Assembly: GCF_018294505.1 (NCBI RefSeq)
Contig: NC_057802.1
Coordinates: 314,992,821-315,056,820 of the forward strand
DNA: 64,000 nucleotides
Direction of reading: 5' to 3'
DNA from: Triticum aestivum
Taxonomy: Eukaryota; Streptophyta; Magnoliopsida; Poales; Poaceae
Part shown: piece by piece, positions 1 to 11,022 of the stretch
Layout of the letters: every line of letters starts with the position of its first letter
How positions within the stretch are numbered: position 1 is the first letter of the stretch
The notes under the pieces: model-generated
Databases searched by the model: none
What the model was told of the DNA's origin: nothing
What the model saw: the letters and a program-made list of their open reading frames with translations, nothing else
Program-made: the position numbers and the translations under genes

Positions 1-628
1 CCGACCAGACACCCCGACCCCGAGACCCCGACCCCGACACGGCACCCCGACACCGACACGACACCCCGACCCCCGACACCTCCTGAAAAGGTGTTCTTTG
101 GCCTTCCAGAGGCCGACGGGGTCATATATTTGTGAATTATTAGTTAGGTCATATATTTTTCGATTTTGTTATGAAAAACATCATATAATTGTGTTGATCG
201 GGTAGTTTTAAATGTGCAGTTGTTTCATCGCTGCGAGGTTTGGTGTTCGACGACCTCGCCGTGCGTTTGACGAGCTCTGCCCCTTCGTTCGTGGGTGAGC
301 ACAAATGACATGTCCTCCTCCCCCATTAATTATTTGATCTATTCCGATGAAACTTGATAGCTAGCTATATATGTGTCTTGAATCATCAGACGTGTATCAG
401 GAGAACAGCGGGGAGGTGCTCCCAAAATTTTGCGTAGGATCCGGAGCATAGCATGGGAAAATGAACCCAATCTAAACATACTCGGGTGGGATTAGGACCT
501 ATCATTACCTATTAGAGTGTAGGTTGCATGGACGTAATAAAATTGACAAAGTAGATCAACTGATGAATATATACATGGTGAATTATACATATATATTTGT
601 TGTGTGTCTAGTAGCTCTAAAAGTCAAG
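1..628 (+). other. CACTA 5' non-coding region
   Basis: Positions 1-90 are an irregular C-rich GACCCC/GACACC repeat, followed by an AT-rich leader. An open frame runs upstream of the transposase from 524, but its first 35 codons do not resemble transposase. The domain starts at the Met codon at 629, so I treat 524-628 as leader or intron. No other gene is seen. Confidence 0.6.
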
Positions 629-3600
629 ATGAGTGATCGTGCGTGGATGTACACCGGTCACACTGGTCAGAACAAATGGAGCACTGAATGGTTCACAAAA
701 ACCAAGGGGTTTGTGCAAGCCGCATTTGCAAATGGCCAGAGGAAAACCTGGTGCCCCTGTTTACGGTGCGGCAATTGGGAAAAGAGGACAGAGGCTGAAA
801 TGGGCAAACACCTGCAGAAGAGTGGTTTTACGCCCGATTATACGGCGTGGACATTTCATGGTGAGTCTGCCCAACGTGACCGAGCTGAGGTGGATCATCG
901 TCGCACCGACGAGCATGGTACCGGGATGGAAAACATGGTGCAAGACTTCGATGATGCTCGGGATTCGGACGAGGAGATGGAGGAATCTGCAAAGGCCTTC
1001 AATGAAATGTTGGAGTCTTCAAAACGTCCGCTCCATGAGCACACTGAGCTTTGTCAGTTGGATGCCATCTCACAAGTAATGGCTCTGAAGGCTCAGTTCA
1101 ACTTGGGCAGAGAATGCTACGATGCAATGATGACAGTATTTGGACGCTTTCTACCCAAAGGCCATGTAATGCCTACAAACCTGTACCAGTCGGACAAAAT
1201 CCTCCGTGCACTGAAGATGCCCTATGATAAGATACATGCCTGTGAGAAAGGATGTGTCTTGTTTAGGCTTGACTATGCGGACTTGAACTATTGTCCCATT
1301 TGCAAGTCTTCCAGGTATGTTGTCGTAGACAACGGTATGGGTGAGAAGACACAGACCAAAATCCCCGTTAGTGTTCTTCGGTATATGCCAATCGTACCAA
1401 GACTTCAACGTCTTTTCATGGTCGAAGAGACGGCCAGACAGATGACATGGCACAAAACGGGCAAAAGAACCGAACTAGATGCAGATGGGAATCTGATGAT
1501 TGTACACACATCGGATGGTGTTGCGTGGAAAAAGTTTGATGAATTACATGGTGACAAAGCGGCAGATCCGAGGCATCCTCGAGTCGGCATCAGCACGGAT
1601 GGGTTCAGTGTGTTTGGTATGACGGCAGCCCAATACAGTTGTTGGCCCGTATTTGTCTTTCCACTCAATCTCCCCCCCGGACAGATTATGCAAAGAAAGA
1701 ACATTTTCCTGACGTTGATAATTCCAGGGCCCAACTATCCGGTGAAAAATATGAATGTGTACATGCAGCCGCTTAAGGACGAATTGCAAGAAGCCTGGGA
1801 TAATGGGTTCAAGACATACGACGCCTATAGCAAACGGAACTTCATAATGTGTGTCTGGTACATGTACTCGACGCATGACTTGCCGGCGTATGCGCTATTC
1901 GTTGGCTGGTGTGTGCATGGAAGGTTCCTGTGCCCCACATGCAAGGGAGCTCTTGAGTTTCGTTAGCTTCAGGCCGGTCGCAAGTTTTCTTGCTTCAACA
2001 TGCATAGACAGTTCCTGAATCCTCACCATAAGTTCAGGAAAGACAAGAAGAACTTCATCAGAGGTAGAGTTGTCAAAAACTCTGCACCACCTGCATTGAC
2101 AGGCCAACAGACCCTGGATCAGTTAAACGCTCTCGAGCCAGATCCAGAGCGTCCAGGGTACTTCAAGGGGTATAATTCTAAGCACGCCTGGACTCACAAA
2201 ACATGCTTATGGGATCTGCCTTACTTCAAAGACCTCCTTTGCCCACACAACATCGACGTGATGCACACTGAGAAGAATATCGCCGACGCACTTTTTGGTA
2301 CATTGTTCGGCATAGATGGGAAGTCAAAGGATAATACTAAGGCTAGAGTCGATCTGGAGGCGCTATGTGATAGGCCGTTACAAAACATGAAAGAACCGAA
2401 AGGAAAGCAGAACTGGACGAAGCCAAAGGCATGGTTCAATCTTGGAAGGCCAGCTATGAGGGAAATTATCTTGTGGGTGAAAATGCAGTTGATGTTCCCC
2501 GATGGGTATGCAGCGAATCTAAAGAGGGGAGCCAGTCTTGATAAATTGAAGATATTTTGTCTCAAGAGTCATGATTGGCACATATGGATCGAGCGGGTAA
2601 TGCCGGTGATGTTGCGTGGCTTCATCCCTGAGGATGAATGGCTAGTACTGGCAGAACTCAGCTATTTCTTCCGTGTTCTTTGTGCGGAAGAACTATCGCC
2701 TGGCGTGCTAGAAGAAATGGAAGAGTTGGGGCCGGAGTTGATCTGCAAGTTAGAGAAGATCTTTCCACTGGGCTTCTTTAATCCAATGCAACATTTGATT
2801 TTGCATCTCCCGACCGAGGCAAGATTGGGGGGGGGCCCGTGCAAAATCGTTGGTGCTACCCAACTGAGAGGATGCAGAAGACGCTTCGACAAAAATGTAA
2901 AAATAAACGTAGAACTGAAGCATCGATGGCTGAGGCATTCATCACTGAGGAGGCGGCAAACTTCGTGACAGCACACTACGAAGCCAAAAATCGTCATTTG
3001 CATAATCCGAAGCCTCGGTACAATGCTGACGACCCTAAAAAGGGTGGATCCAACCTTAGCCTATTCAAAGGGAATCTCGCACCAGCCAGTGTTTCAAATC
3101 CAGTATCTTTGGATAACGAACAATGGCGGACCATTTCGTTGTATATCTTCAACAACCTGATAGTAGTGCGGCCGTACATCGAGTAAGTTCTCGGTACATA
3201 GTTTCGCAACTTCTATTTCCTTTGAACTGCTCTTATTCCTGGATATTTCATACAGTCGATACGTCGCCTTATTCTCGTATGGAGCGGTGATCCAAAAGGA
3301 TTCTGTCAAAGAGTATGAGCTTCTCGCAAAGCAAGGAGGCGGCTATCCCGGTTTCATCTCTTGGTTCAAACAAACGGTAATTTCTATTAGACAATTTCAT
3401 TTCATTCGCTAATTTGTGCGTAATGCAACAATCCTTTCATATTAAACTTGTAGGCTAATTCAGAGTCTATGGACGCCGAATTGAGACAAGTCGCTAATGG
3501 TTTTGACTATAAGGTCCGTTCATTTGACAAATACGACATCAACGGGTATCGCTTTCGTACCTATGGCAAAGAGCTATCTATGGCCGACCGAAAGTCTACA

Positions 3601-4269
3601 AATTGTTGTGTATCTGCTATCGGCGAAGGAGGTACCGAGTATTATGGGAGAGTTGAAGCAATTTATGAACTTCTATTCTATGGTGAAAACCCACCGAATG
3701 TCGTAGTCTTCAAATGTTATTGGTTTCAGCCGAAGGAGACTAGAAGGACTCATGAACATATAGAGCTAGTTGAAATCAACCAAAGCACCCATTTAGATGT
3801 TCCTGATGTCTATATTATGGCTCAACAGGCGACCCAAGTATTCTATCTACCGTGGGCCTGCCAAACTAATCCAAATCTGAAAGGTTGGGATGTCGTTTAT
3901 GAAGTGCCGCCACGTGCTAGACTATCTCCCCCAAAGGAAGAGGATTATGAACCTCACATTAACCCAGACACATATGAAGGAGAATTCTTCCAAGAGACAC
4001 ATCTTTCCAAAAAGCGTTTCAAGAACCGCTATACTTCACCCCAAAACATTGAAGTCGACAGGGATAGTGAATCCGACATCACCCCAGAGGAGGAACAAGA
4101 AGAGCCGGAACAAGAAGAGGTTACTGCTGCGGATGACCTGTCATTGCTTGACCGATTACGTCAAGGTGGCCTTCCACATGTTGATGCCACTGAACCCTAT
4201 GAGCCCGTCATTGATTATAGTGATGATGATGATTATGCATTTATTGATGATACTGATCGAGATTATTAG
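629..4269 (+). pseudogene. TNP2-type CACTA transposase, disrupted
   Basis: The catalytic transposase of En/Spm elements. From the start at 629 the order is: an N-terminal Transpos_assoc zinc-binding region (CPCLRCGNW near residue 45), the Transposase_21 core, a DUF4218-like region (about 2650-3180), then a DUF4216-like domain (3469 onward) and an acidic C-terminus. Introns with GT-AG ends fit at 3183-3255 and 3377-3453, and splicing keeps the frame across both. Two lesions are visible: an in-frame TAG at 1964-1966 with transposase sequence continuing in the same frame after it, and a frame change at a run of nine G (2827-2835), after which the homologous reading moves to another frame. The protein is therefore very likely non-functional. 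The family assignment is secure from the domain order and the neighbouring gene. Confidence 0.92.
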
Positions 4270-4406
4270 TAGTGTCAGGTATTAAAAAAATTTATGTTGT
4301 ACTTGATGATGATACACTTAAGTGATACACATATTATTATTCATGTCGGTCTTTTTTTTATGTTGTACTAATTTCGTTTACTGTTTGTCATGGCAGGTGT
4401 TGAAAG

Positions 4407-6870
4407 ATGGTGGGCGCTGGTCGGGAGCGCGCCAAGGCCCCTTCTTCGTCGGCGCGTGGTCTGAGGTCTTCCATTCCAGACGCACCTCTCCGCCGAGCGT
4501 TGCTGGACAGTATGGCGACACCGCCGGGCCCTTCTTCGTCGACCGCGGTGCCCAGCAGGGGACGAGGTAGGAAGAGAGGAGGTGGGGCACGTGGTCGCGG
4601 GAGAGGAGGTAGGGTGACTGCTACGGCGCCTTCCTCGCCGCCACCCCCAGCTGTTTCACCCGAGCACGTGACTGCTAGGGTGGACTCGTCCGAGGAGGAG
4701 GCTACACGGACTCCGGTCCACGAGCCTCCGGTCCACGGGTCTTGGGCCCACGAGCCTCGGGTCGACTGGCCTTCGGCCCACGAGAGTTCGGCCCACGAGA
4801 CCCCGGAGGAGCACACGTCCGGATGGGGTACCTGGCAGGATCAGCCCGAGGAGCCGAGTGGCCATGCTGATGATGGCAGGGAGCCGACTGATATTGAGGA
4901 GGAGGGGGGCACCTTCTACCAGCGTGGTGATACATGGCTCCCGTCCGTGCCAGCGACCCGCAAGCAGAGGTGGTTGATTTTCCCTGATGGGGAGAGGTAC
5001 GTAAGTGCATTTAATATTTTTGTACCTTCTACATTCACGTTTCTTCAAATAACTAATGCGTTGGCCTTGTCATGCTCCAGGGGTTGGGACCACCATCATA
5101 GTGTCCGCCGGCCCAACTCAGTCCTTGGAGTTCTTTGCCGGCAAAACTTCCCGGGGTTTGTCACGTTGCCTGGTGAGGGTCGGCTTCCAGAGCTTGGATT
5201 GAGCTGGGAGCACTACTTGGCTGCCCCGGCCCCGCCGGATGAGATTGTCGACGGTGTCTTGTGCGACACGAGGGCAGACATGGTGATCAGAAAGTTCTGG
5301 GTAATTTCTCCTTTACACATTTAAAAATCTTCAACTAGCTAGTTATTAATTGTACTAATCAATATTGTCTCATTTGATTGCAGACATTCTACAGGTGTGA
5401 GGAGGGATACGAGGAGGACGCGGCACATGTTATCGAGAACGTCTGCAAGCGCCTACTACAGAACTTACGACACGAGGCTCGGGTGCAGGCTGTTCGAGAC
5501 TACCACGCCTTGCGTGGTATCAAGAAGACCAAGCCGGCGTGCCGCGATAAGTTCCTGAGTAAGGAGCAGTACATGAAGGTAATTCTTAAGGCCTTCTACT
5601 TAAGTTCCTTCATTTAGTAATTCTTAGCCGTAGCGCTCAAGTTTCTATTTGCTAACTTAGGCGCCTCCGATATGGTGTGCGGATCAGATGGATTGTTGGG
5701 AGGTGTTGGTCAATGAGTGGTGCTCAAAAGAATGGCTAGCCCTCCACAACGAGGCCAAGGACAAACGTGCCCAAATGGAAGGTGTGCCACACCATCAAGG
5801 CAACTCCAACTTATATCAGTTCGGGCGGAACTGGGTATGTGGTTTGCTTCATGATTCATGCAATTCATTCATCATGCTAGCTTGAGCCCTTTAATTACTA
5901 ATTTACATTGTTTCTCTCTTTCAGGCACGCCACAATAAGGTGGATAAGGTGCCAGAGGTGTACGACCTGTATGCCATGGCCCACACTGCCTCTTTCAAGA
6001 AAGTCAAGGCTTTCTCTCAGTCTGACCTCGATGATGCAAACAACTTCACCAACATCTCCTCCCACAACAAGCTCGTGAGATATAGAGATGAGGGGAAGGC
6101 GAGGAAAGGGGAGGACTTTAACCCGAGCCAGGGTCCCATTGATCCAGAGCTGGTGATGATATCTGGTGGCGGGAGGTCCCATGGCTCCACAGCCATTGGA
6201 GATGGACTTATCCGTTGTCCTAGCACTCTCCCAGAGATCAAGGCGCGCCAGTCGAGCTCCGCTCCTGAGATAAGGCCTCGTGAACGGCCAGTGCAACTCG
6301 CCATCAAGGTTAGTGATACGTACTCAGCTATCTTTCTCCATTACATTGTGTGCGCTTCCATCAATGATTACAAATGGTCATGTGAGTGGTGTTGCAGGCT
6401 GCTATACAGAGTGAGAGAGATAGAACGGAGAAACTTCTGGCGGAGGCGGCGGAGAGGCAGCGGGAGTTGGAGGAGAGGACGACAAAGATGATGGAGGAGG
6501 AGAGGGCACGGAATGACATGCAGGCAAGGGCCATGTACGAGCTCCTTGTGGTAAGTTTCTTCTGCAGATTAGCCAAAACATTCATGTAGTGTTTGTCTCA
6601 TTACTAACTAGTATGACTGAGTCGTCAAAACCAAATGTGCAGTCTATGTGCGAGAAGACCGGTCAGACCGCTCCGCCGATGCCAGTGATTGCTCCTGGGA
6701 CCACGGTGAGTTTAATTTGAATGGACATTACTTGCTAGTCTTAACATTTGAGTGTCATAATGCTAACGAGACATTGGAAATGATCTTTGGTGCAGCTTAA
6801 CTCCAGAAACGCATCGCATGATCCTTCTCCAGCTACCGGCACTAGCCAGCCCGCTCCTACACCTCCCTGA
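4407..6870 (+). CDS. CACTA second gene, Transposase_24 (Ptta/En/Spm) family, eight exons
   Basis: Companion protein of the CACTA transposase, thought to bind element ends or assist transposition (family knowledge). I infer exons 4407-4996, 5081-5300, 5384-5578, 5661-5834, 5925-6308, 6398-6550, 6643-6705 and 6796-6870. Every intron is GT-AG, the exons sum to 1854 nt, and the frame is preserved to a TGA at 6868-6870, giving 617 residues with no internal stop. Residues 1-160 are low-complexity and basic/Pro-rich (RGRGR runs) with HEP/HES repeats. The conserved part (exons 2-5) includes the FYRCEEG and EWCSKEWLALHNEAK segments. Exon 6 is a charged, probably coiled-coil helix. The gene starts about 140 bp after the TNP2 stop on the same strand. 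The intact structure contrasts with the broken TNP2. Confidence 0.85.
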
Positions 6871-7083
6871 TCACGGTAAGTTTCTCTAGTGTTTTGCTTA
6901 ACAAATGCATAAAGACCTAGACTTAGCTTTATTTCCTCCAATATGCTTACCATAATGACCTAGAGTTAGCTTCTTTTCCTCCAAAATGACTTAATAAGCT
7001 TACTGACCTCATAAACCATCCATTTTACCTAAGTTAGCTCTAAAACGATATGTACTTAGCTTACTTATGTCAAAAATTGCATA
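6871..7083 (+). other. CACTA 3' untranslated region
   Basis: AT-rich sequence after the stop codon of the second CACTA gene. It contains diverged copies of the TTAGCT / CATAAAC words that become a regular array from about 7084. No gene is seen. Confidence 0.5.
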
Positions 7084-7455
7084 ATTAGCTCATAAACGAC
7101 CCATTTCACCTAGGTTAACTCATAAACGACCCATTTCACCTAGGTTAGCTCATAAACGACCCATTTCACCTAGGTTAGCTCATAAACGACCTATTTCACC
7201 TAGGTTAGCTCATAAACGACCCATTTCACCTAGGTTAGCTCATAAACGATCCATTTCACCTAGGTTAGCTCATAAACGATCCATTTCACCTAACTTAGCT
7301 CATAAACGATCCATTTCACCTAAGATAGCTCATAAACGATCCATTTCACCTAGGTTAGCTAATAAACGATCCATTTCACCTAAGTTAGCTCATAAACGAT
7401 CCATTTCAACTAATTTAGCTCATAAATGATCCAGTTCACCTAAGTTAGCTAATAA
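7084..7455 (+). repeat. 30-bp minisatellite, about 12 copies
   Basis: Head-to-tail 30-bp units with the core TTAGCTCATAAACGA followed by YCCATTTCACCTA. The period is exactly 30 bp: each 60-base stretch repeats twice between 7084 and 7455. Copies drift gradually (GACCC in early units, GATCC in later ones; TAGG to TAAG), which suggests stepwise local amplification. It lies between the second gene and the 3' subterminal repeats of the CACTA element. Confidence 0.95.
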
Positions 7456-7884
7456 ATGGCATATACTTCTTCTTCTAGTCTTCTTCTTCTATTCTTTTTC
7501 TTCTAGTCTAATTCTTCTTCTAGTCTTCTTTTTCTAACTTTCTTATTTGTCATTTTGCAGGTTTCATTCACTTCACGGAAGCCAGCTTCCTATGATGGAT
7601 TGCTTGTTTTTTCCTTTGATGCACTTCTTGTATTCTGCTCGCTTGCTATGATGGAATTAACTTGCTATGATGAAACTAGATTGCTATGATGAAACTTTGC
7701 ATATTGTAATATGTATGGATCGATGGAACTATGTGCAACCTACTATGTATGTATGGATGGATATATATGTGCTGGATATTTATTATGTTGGATATATATG
7801 TGCTGGATATTTATTGTGAAAGAGTCCTGTGATATATTTGCTGTGATAATTGTTGGATATAAGAAAAACAGAATAAAAAAGAGG
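7456..7884 (+). other. CACTA 3' non-coding spacer
   Basis: A TTCTTCTTCTAGTC-type pyrimidine-rich stretch (about 7470-7550) ends in TTTGCAG. It is followed by AT-rich sequence with short repeats (TTGCTATGATG, ATATATGTGCTGGATAT). It may contain a spliced 3' UTR exon after the CAG near 7560. No coding sequence is recognised. Confidence 0.5.
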
Positions 7885-8401
7885 CAGTGCAGGCTCTTTG
7901 TCGTCCGCGGCAGACGGCAAAGACACCTTTGCCATCGGTGGCAGACGGCAAAGGGGGCACGTGGCGCCCACCTGTGCTTCCTGAGAGATGGGCCATTTGG
8001 CAAATTTGCCTACCGTGGCGGACGGCAAAGCTAAGCTGATGGCAAAGACTTTGCCTTTGCCGTCCGCCATGGCAGACGGCAAAAAACAGCGGGTGCTGAC
8101 GCATTGCTGACGTCAACTGGCGGACGGCAAAGAGGCGCTCAAATTTGCCGTCCGCTGGCGGACGGCAAAGGCCGCCGTTAGCCGCCTAACGGACTAACGC
8201 TGGCGGACGTCCAGTATTTTGCCGTCCCTCCTCTTTGCCGTCCGCCGCTGTAGGCAAAGGACTCTTTGCCGTCCGCCATAAATAAGCAGACGGCAAAGGA
8301 CCTGTTTGCCGACCCTGTCTTTGCCGTCCCTATTTGCCGTCCGCCGTCCGTGCCTTTGCCGTCCGCCGTGGTAGACGGCAAAATACTGGATTCCTGTAGT
8401 G
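7885..8401 (+). repeat. CACTA 3' subterminal repeats and terminus
   Basis: More than fifteen copies of TTTGCCGTCCGCC or its reverse complement GGCGGACGGCAAA, often paired as inverted repeats that can form hairpins. In CACTA elements such subterminal motifs bind element-encoded proteins. The block ends in CTGTAGTG at 8394-8401, matching the CACTA terminal signature. The ORFs that cross this block on either strand come from the repeat composition and are not genes. Confidence 0.93.
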
Positions 8402-8961
8402 GGAGGTACCAAAGTAATCCAGGAGTGGATCACTGGACAACGGTTAAGAACATCCTGAAATACCTGAAAAGGACTAAGGATATGTTTATCGTTTATGGAG
8501 GTGACAAAGAGCTCGTCGTAAATGGTTACGTCGATGCAAGCTTTGACACTTATCCGGATGACTCTAAGTCATAGAACGGATACGTATTTATATTGAACGA
8601 TGGAGCTGTAAGTTGGTGCAGTTCTAAGCAAAGCGTCGTGGCGGGATCTACGTGTGAAGGAGTCTGGATGAAGGAGTTCATATCCGATCTAGGTGTCATA
8701 CCTAGTGCATCGGGTCCAATGAAAATCTTTTGTGACAATACTGGTGCAATTTCCTTGGCAAAGGAATCCAGATTTCATAAGAGAACCACGCACATCAAGA
8801 GACGCTTCAATTCCATCCGTGATAAAGTCAAGGAGGGAGACATAGAGATTTGTAAGATACATACGGGTCTGAATGTTGAAAACCCATTGACTAAGCCTCT
8901 CTCACGAGCAAAATATGATCATCACCAAGACTCCATGGGTGTTAGAATCATTACTGTGTAA
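8402..8961 (+). pseudogene. Copia RNase H domain, truncated
   Basis: The C-terminal end of a Ty1/copia polyprotein. It begins in the connection region (VDHWTTVKNILKYLKRT), followed by RNase H motifs (VNGYVDASF, VSWCSSKQSVVAGST, CDNTGAI, HIKRRF) and the usual C-terminal HQDSMGV region. A TAG at 8572-8574 interrupts the frame and the reading continues in the same frame to 8961. Its upstream part was displaced by the CACTA insertion ending at 8401. The LTR follows 34 bp after the stop codon. Confidence 0.9.
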
Positions 8962-8983
8962 TCTATATCATTGACTCTAGTGC

Positions 8984-8994
8984 AAGTGGGAGAC
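8984..8994 (+). promoter_or_regulatory. Copia polypurine tract
   Basis: AAGTGGGAGAC directly precedes the TG of the LTR at 8995. This is the position and composition of the plus-strand primer site in BARE/Angela-type Copia elements. Confidence 0.8.
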
Positions 8995-10385
8995 TGAAGG
9001 AAATATGCCCTAGAGACAGTAATAAAGTTGTTATTTATATTTCCTTATATCATGATAAATGTTTATTATTCATGCTAGAATTGTATTAACCGGAAACTTA
9101 GTACATGTGTGAATACATATACAAACAGAGTGTCACTAGTATGCCTCTACTTTCTAGCTCGTTGAATCAAAGATGGTTAAGTTTCCTAGCCATAGACATG
9201 AGTTGTCATTTGGTTAACGGGATCACATCATTAGAGAATGATGTGATTGACTTGACCCATTCTGTTAGCTTAGCACTTGATCATTTATTATCTGCTATTG
9301 CTTCCTTCATGACTTATACATGTTCCTATGACTATGAGATTATGCAACTCCCGAAATCCGGAGGAACACTTAGTGTGCTACCAAACGTCACAATGTAATT
9401 GGGTGATTATAAAGGTGCTCTACAGGTGTCTCCGATGGTACTTGTTGAGTTGGCATAGATCGAGATTAGGATTTGTCACTCCGATTGTCGGAGAGGTATC
9501 TCTGGGCCCTCTCGGTAATGCATATCACTATAAGCCTTGCAAGCAATGTGACTAATGAGTTAGTTGCAGGATGATGCATTACGGAACGAGTAAAGACACT
9601 TGCCGGTAACGAGATTGAACTACGTATTAAGATACCGACGATCGAATCTCGGGCAAGTAACATACCGATGACAAAGGGAACAACATATGTTGTTATGCGG
9701 TTTGACCGATAAAGATCTTCGTAGAATATGTGGGAGCCAATATGAACATCCAGGTTCCGCTATTGGTTATTGACCGGAGACGTGTCTCGGTCATGTCTAC
9801 ATAGTTCTCGAACCCGTAGGGTCCGCACGCTTAACGTTCGGTGACGATCGGTATTATGAGTTTATGTGTTTTGATGTACCGAAGGTAGTTTGGAGTCCCG
9901 GATGTGATCACGGACATGACGAGGAGTCTCGAAATGGTCGAGACATAAAGATTGATATATTGGACGACGATATCCGGACAACGGAAGTGTTCTGGGTGAT
10001 TTCGGAGCAAACCGAAGTGCCGGAGGGGTTAGTGGACCCCCGGGGGAATTAATGGGCCACCATGGACCTTAGTGGAGAGAGAGGAGGGAGGCCAGGGAAG
10101 GCCGCACCCCCCCCCCTTGGTGTCCGAATAGGACAACGGAAGGGGGGCGGCGCCCCCCTTTCCTTGTCCCTCTCCCTCTCCTTCCTTCCCCCTCTTTCCC
10201 CCTTGTTGGAAACCTACTAGGAATAGGATTCCTAGTAGGAATCCTACTTGGGGGCGCACCCCAGGGGCCGGCCGGCCTCCCCCTTACTCCTTTATATACG
10301 GGGGCAGGGGGGCACCCTAGAACACAACAACAGACATTGTCTTCGCCGTGTGCGGTGCTCCCCTCCACCATAATCCAGCTCGGTC
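8995..10385 (+). repeat. Copia 3' LTR (BARE/Angela/WIS-like), 3' end missing
   Basis: It starts TGAAGGAAATATGCCC, a variant of the BARE/Angela/WIS LTR start, right after a polypurine tract and RNase H gene. It includes a TATATA-containing promoter region near 10302. The last few hundred bases (the part that would end in TTCCCCAACA) are absent. At 10386 an LTR of the same family begins in the opposite orientation. Confidence 0.85.
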
Positions 10386-11022
10386 TGTTGGGGAACGTAG
10401 TAATTTCAAAAAAATTCCTACGCACACGCAAGATCATGGTTATGCATAGCAACGAGAGGGGAGAGTGTAGTCCACGTACCCTCGTAGACCGTAAGCGGAA
10501 GCGTTATGACAACACGGTTGATGTAGTCGTACGTCTTCACGATCCGACCGATCCTAGTACCGAAAGTACGGCACCTCCGCGATGTGCACACGTTCGGCTC
10601 GGTGACGTCCCACAAACTCTTGATCCAACTGAGTGTCAAGGGAGAGCTTCATCAGCACGACGGCGTGATGACGGTGATGATGAAGCTACCGGCGCAGGGT
10701 TTCGCCTAAGCACTGCAACGAAATGACCGAGGTGGATTATGGTGGAGGGGGGCACCGCACACGGCGAAGACAATGTTTGTTGTTGTGTTCTACGGTGCCG
10801 CCTGCCCCCGTATATAAAGGAGGAAGGGGGGAGGCCGGCCGGCCCTTGGGCGCACCAAGGAGGGGAGGAGTCCTCCACCTAGTAGGAGTAGGACTCCCCC
10901 TTTCCTAGTCCTACTAGGAGGGGGGAAGGGGAAAGGAAGGAGAGAGAGAGAGAGGGAGGGAAAGAGGGGGCGCCGCCCCCCCTCCTTGTCCAATTCGGAC
11001 TCCTCAAGGGGGGCGCGGCAAG
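10386..11022 (-). repeat. Copia 3' LTR piece (minus strand)
   Basis: It begins TGTTGGGGAACG, the reverse complement of the LTR terminus CGTTCCCCAACA. It is closely similar to 15904-16541 and breaks off at about 11022, where Gypsy LTR sequence starts. An ORF at 10337-10726 simply crosses the LTR boundary and is not a gene. Confidence 0.85.

Larger units (their letters stand above)
1..8401 (+). mobile_element. CACTA (En/Spm) DNA transposon, 5' end outside window
   Basis: A class II element that moves by cut-and-paste. The window starts inside it. It holds the two genes expected of an autonomous CACTA element in the usual order, TNP2 transposase then a second Transposase_24 gene, both on the plus strand. 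A minisatellite and a dense block of TTTGCCGTCC subterminal repeats follow. It ends at 8401 in CTGTAGTG, the reverse complement of the CACTACAG terminus. Directly after it, Copia RNase H coding sequence begins, so the element inserted into an older Copia copy. The 5' terminus and the 3-bp TSD cannot be checked here. The TNP2 gene is broken, so this copy probably cannot move by itself, although its second gene looks intact. Confidence 0.93.

Noticed and set aside
4388..5048. Long minus-strand frames across the second CACTA gene
   Set aside because: GC-rich antisense shadows of exon 1; no family resemblance, and the plus-strand exons have consistent splice sites.
7084..7455. CRISPR-like array
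   Set aside because: Units are contiguous 30-mers without unique spacers, in a plant transposon; it is a minisatellite.
7743..8433. Several overlapping frames of 60-110 residues near the CACTA 3' end
   Set aside because: They are translations of the TTTGCCGTCC subterminal repeats, which are open on both strands by composition.
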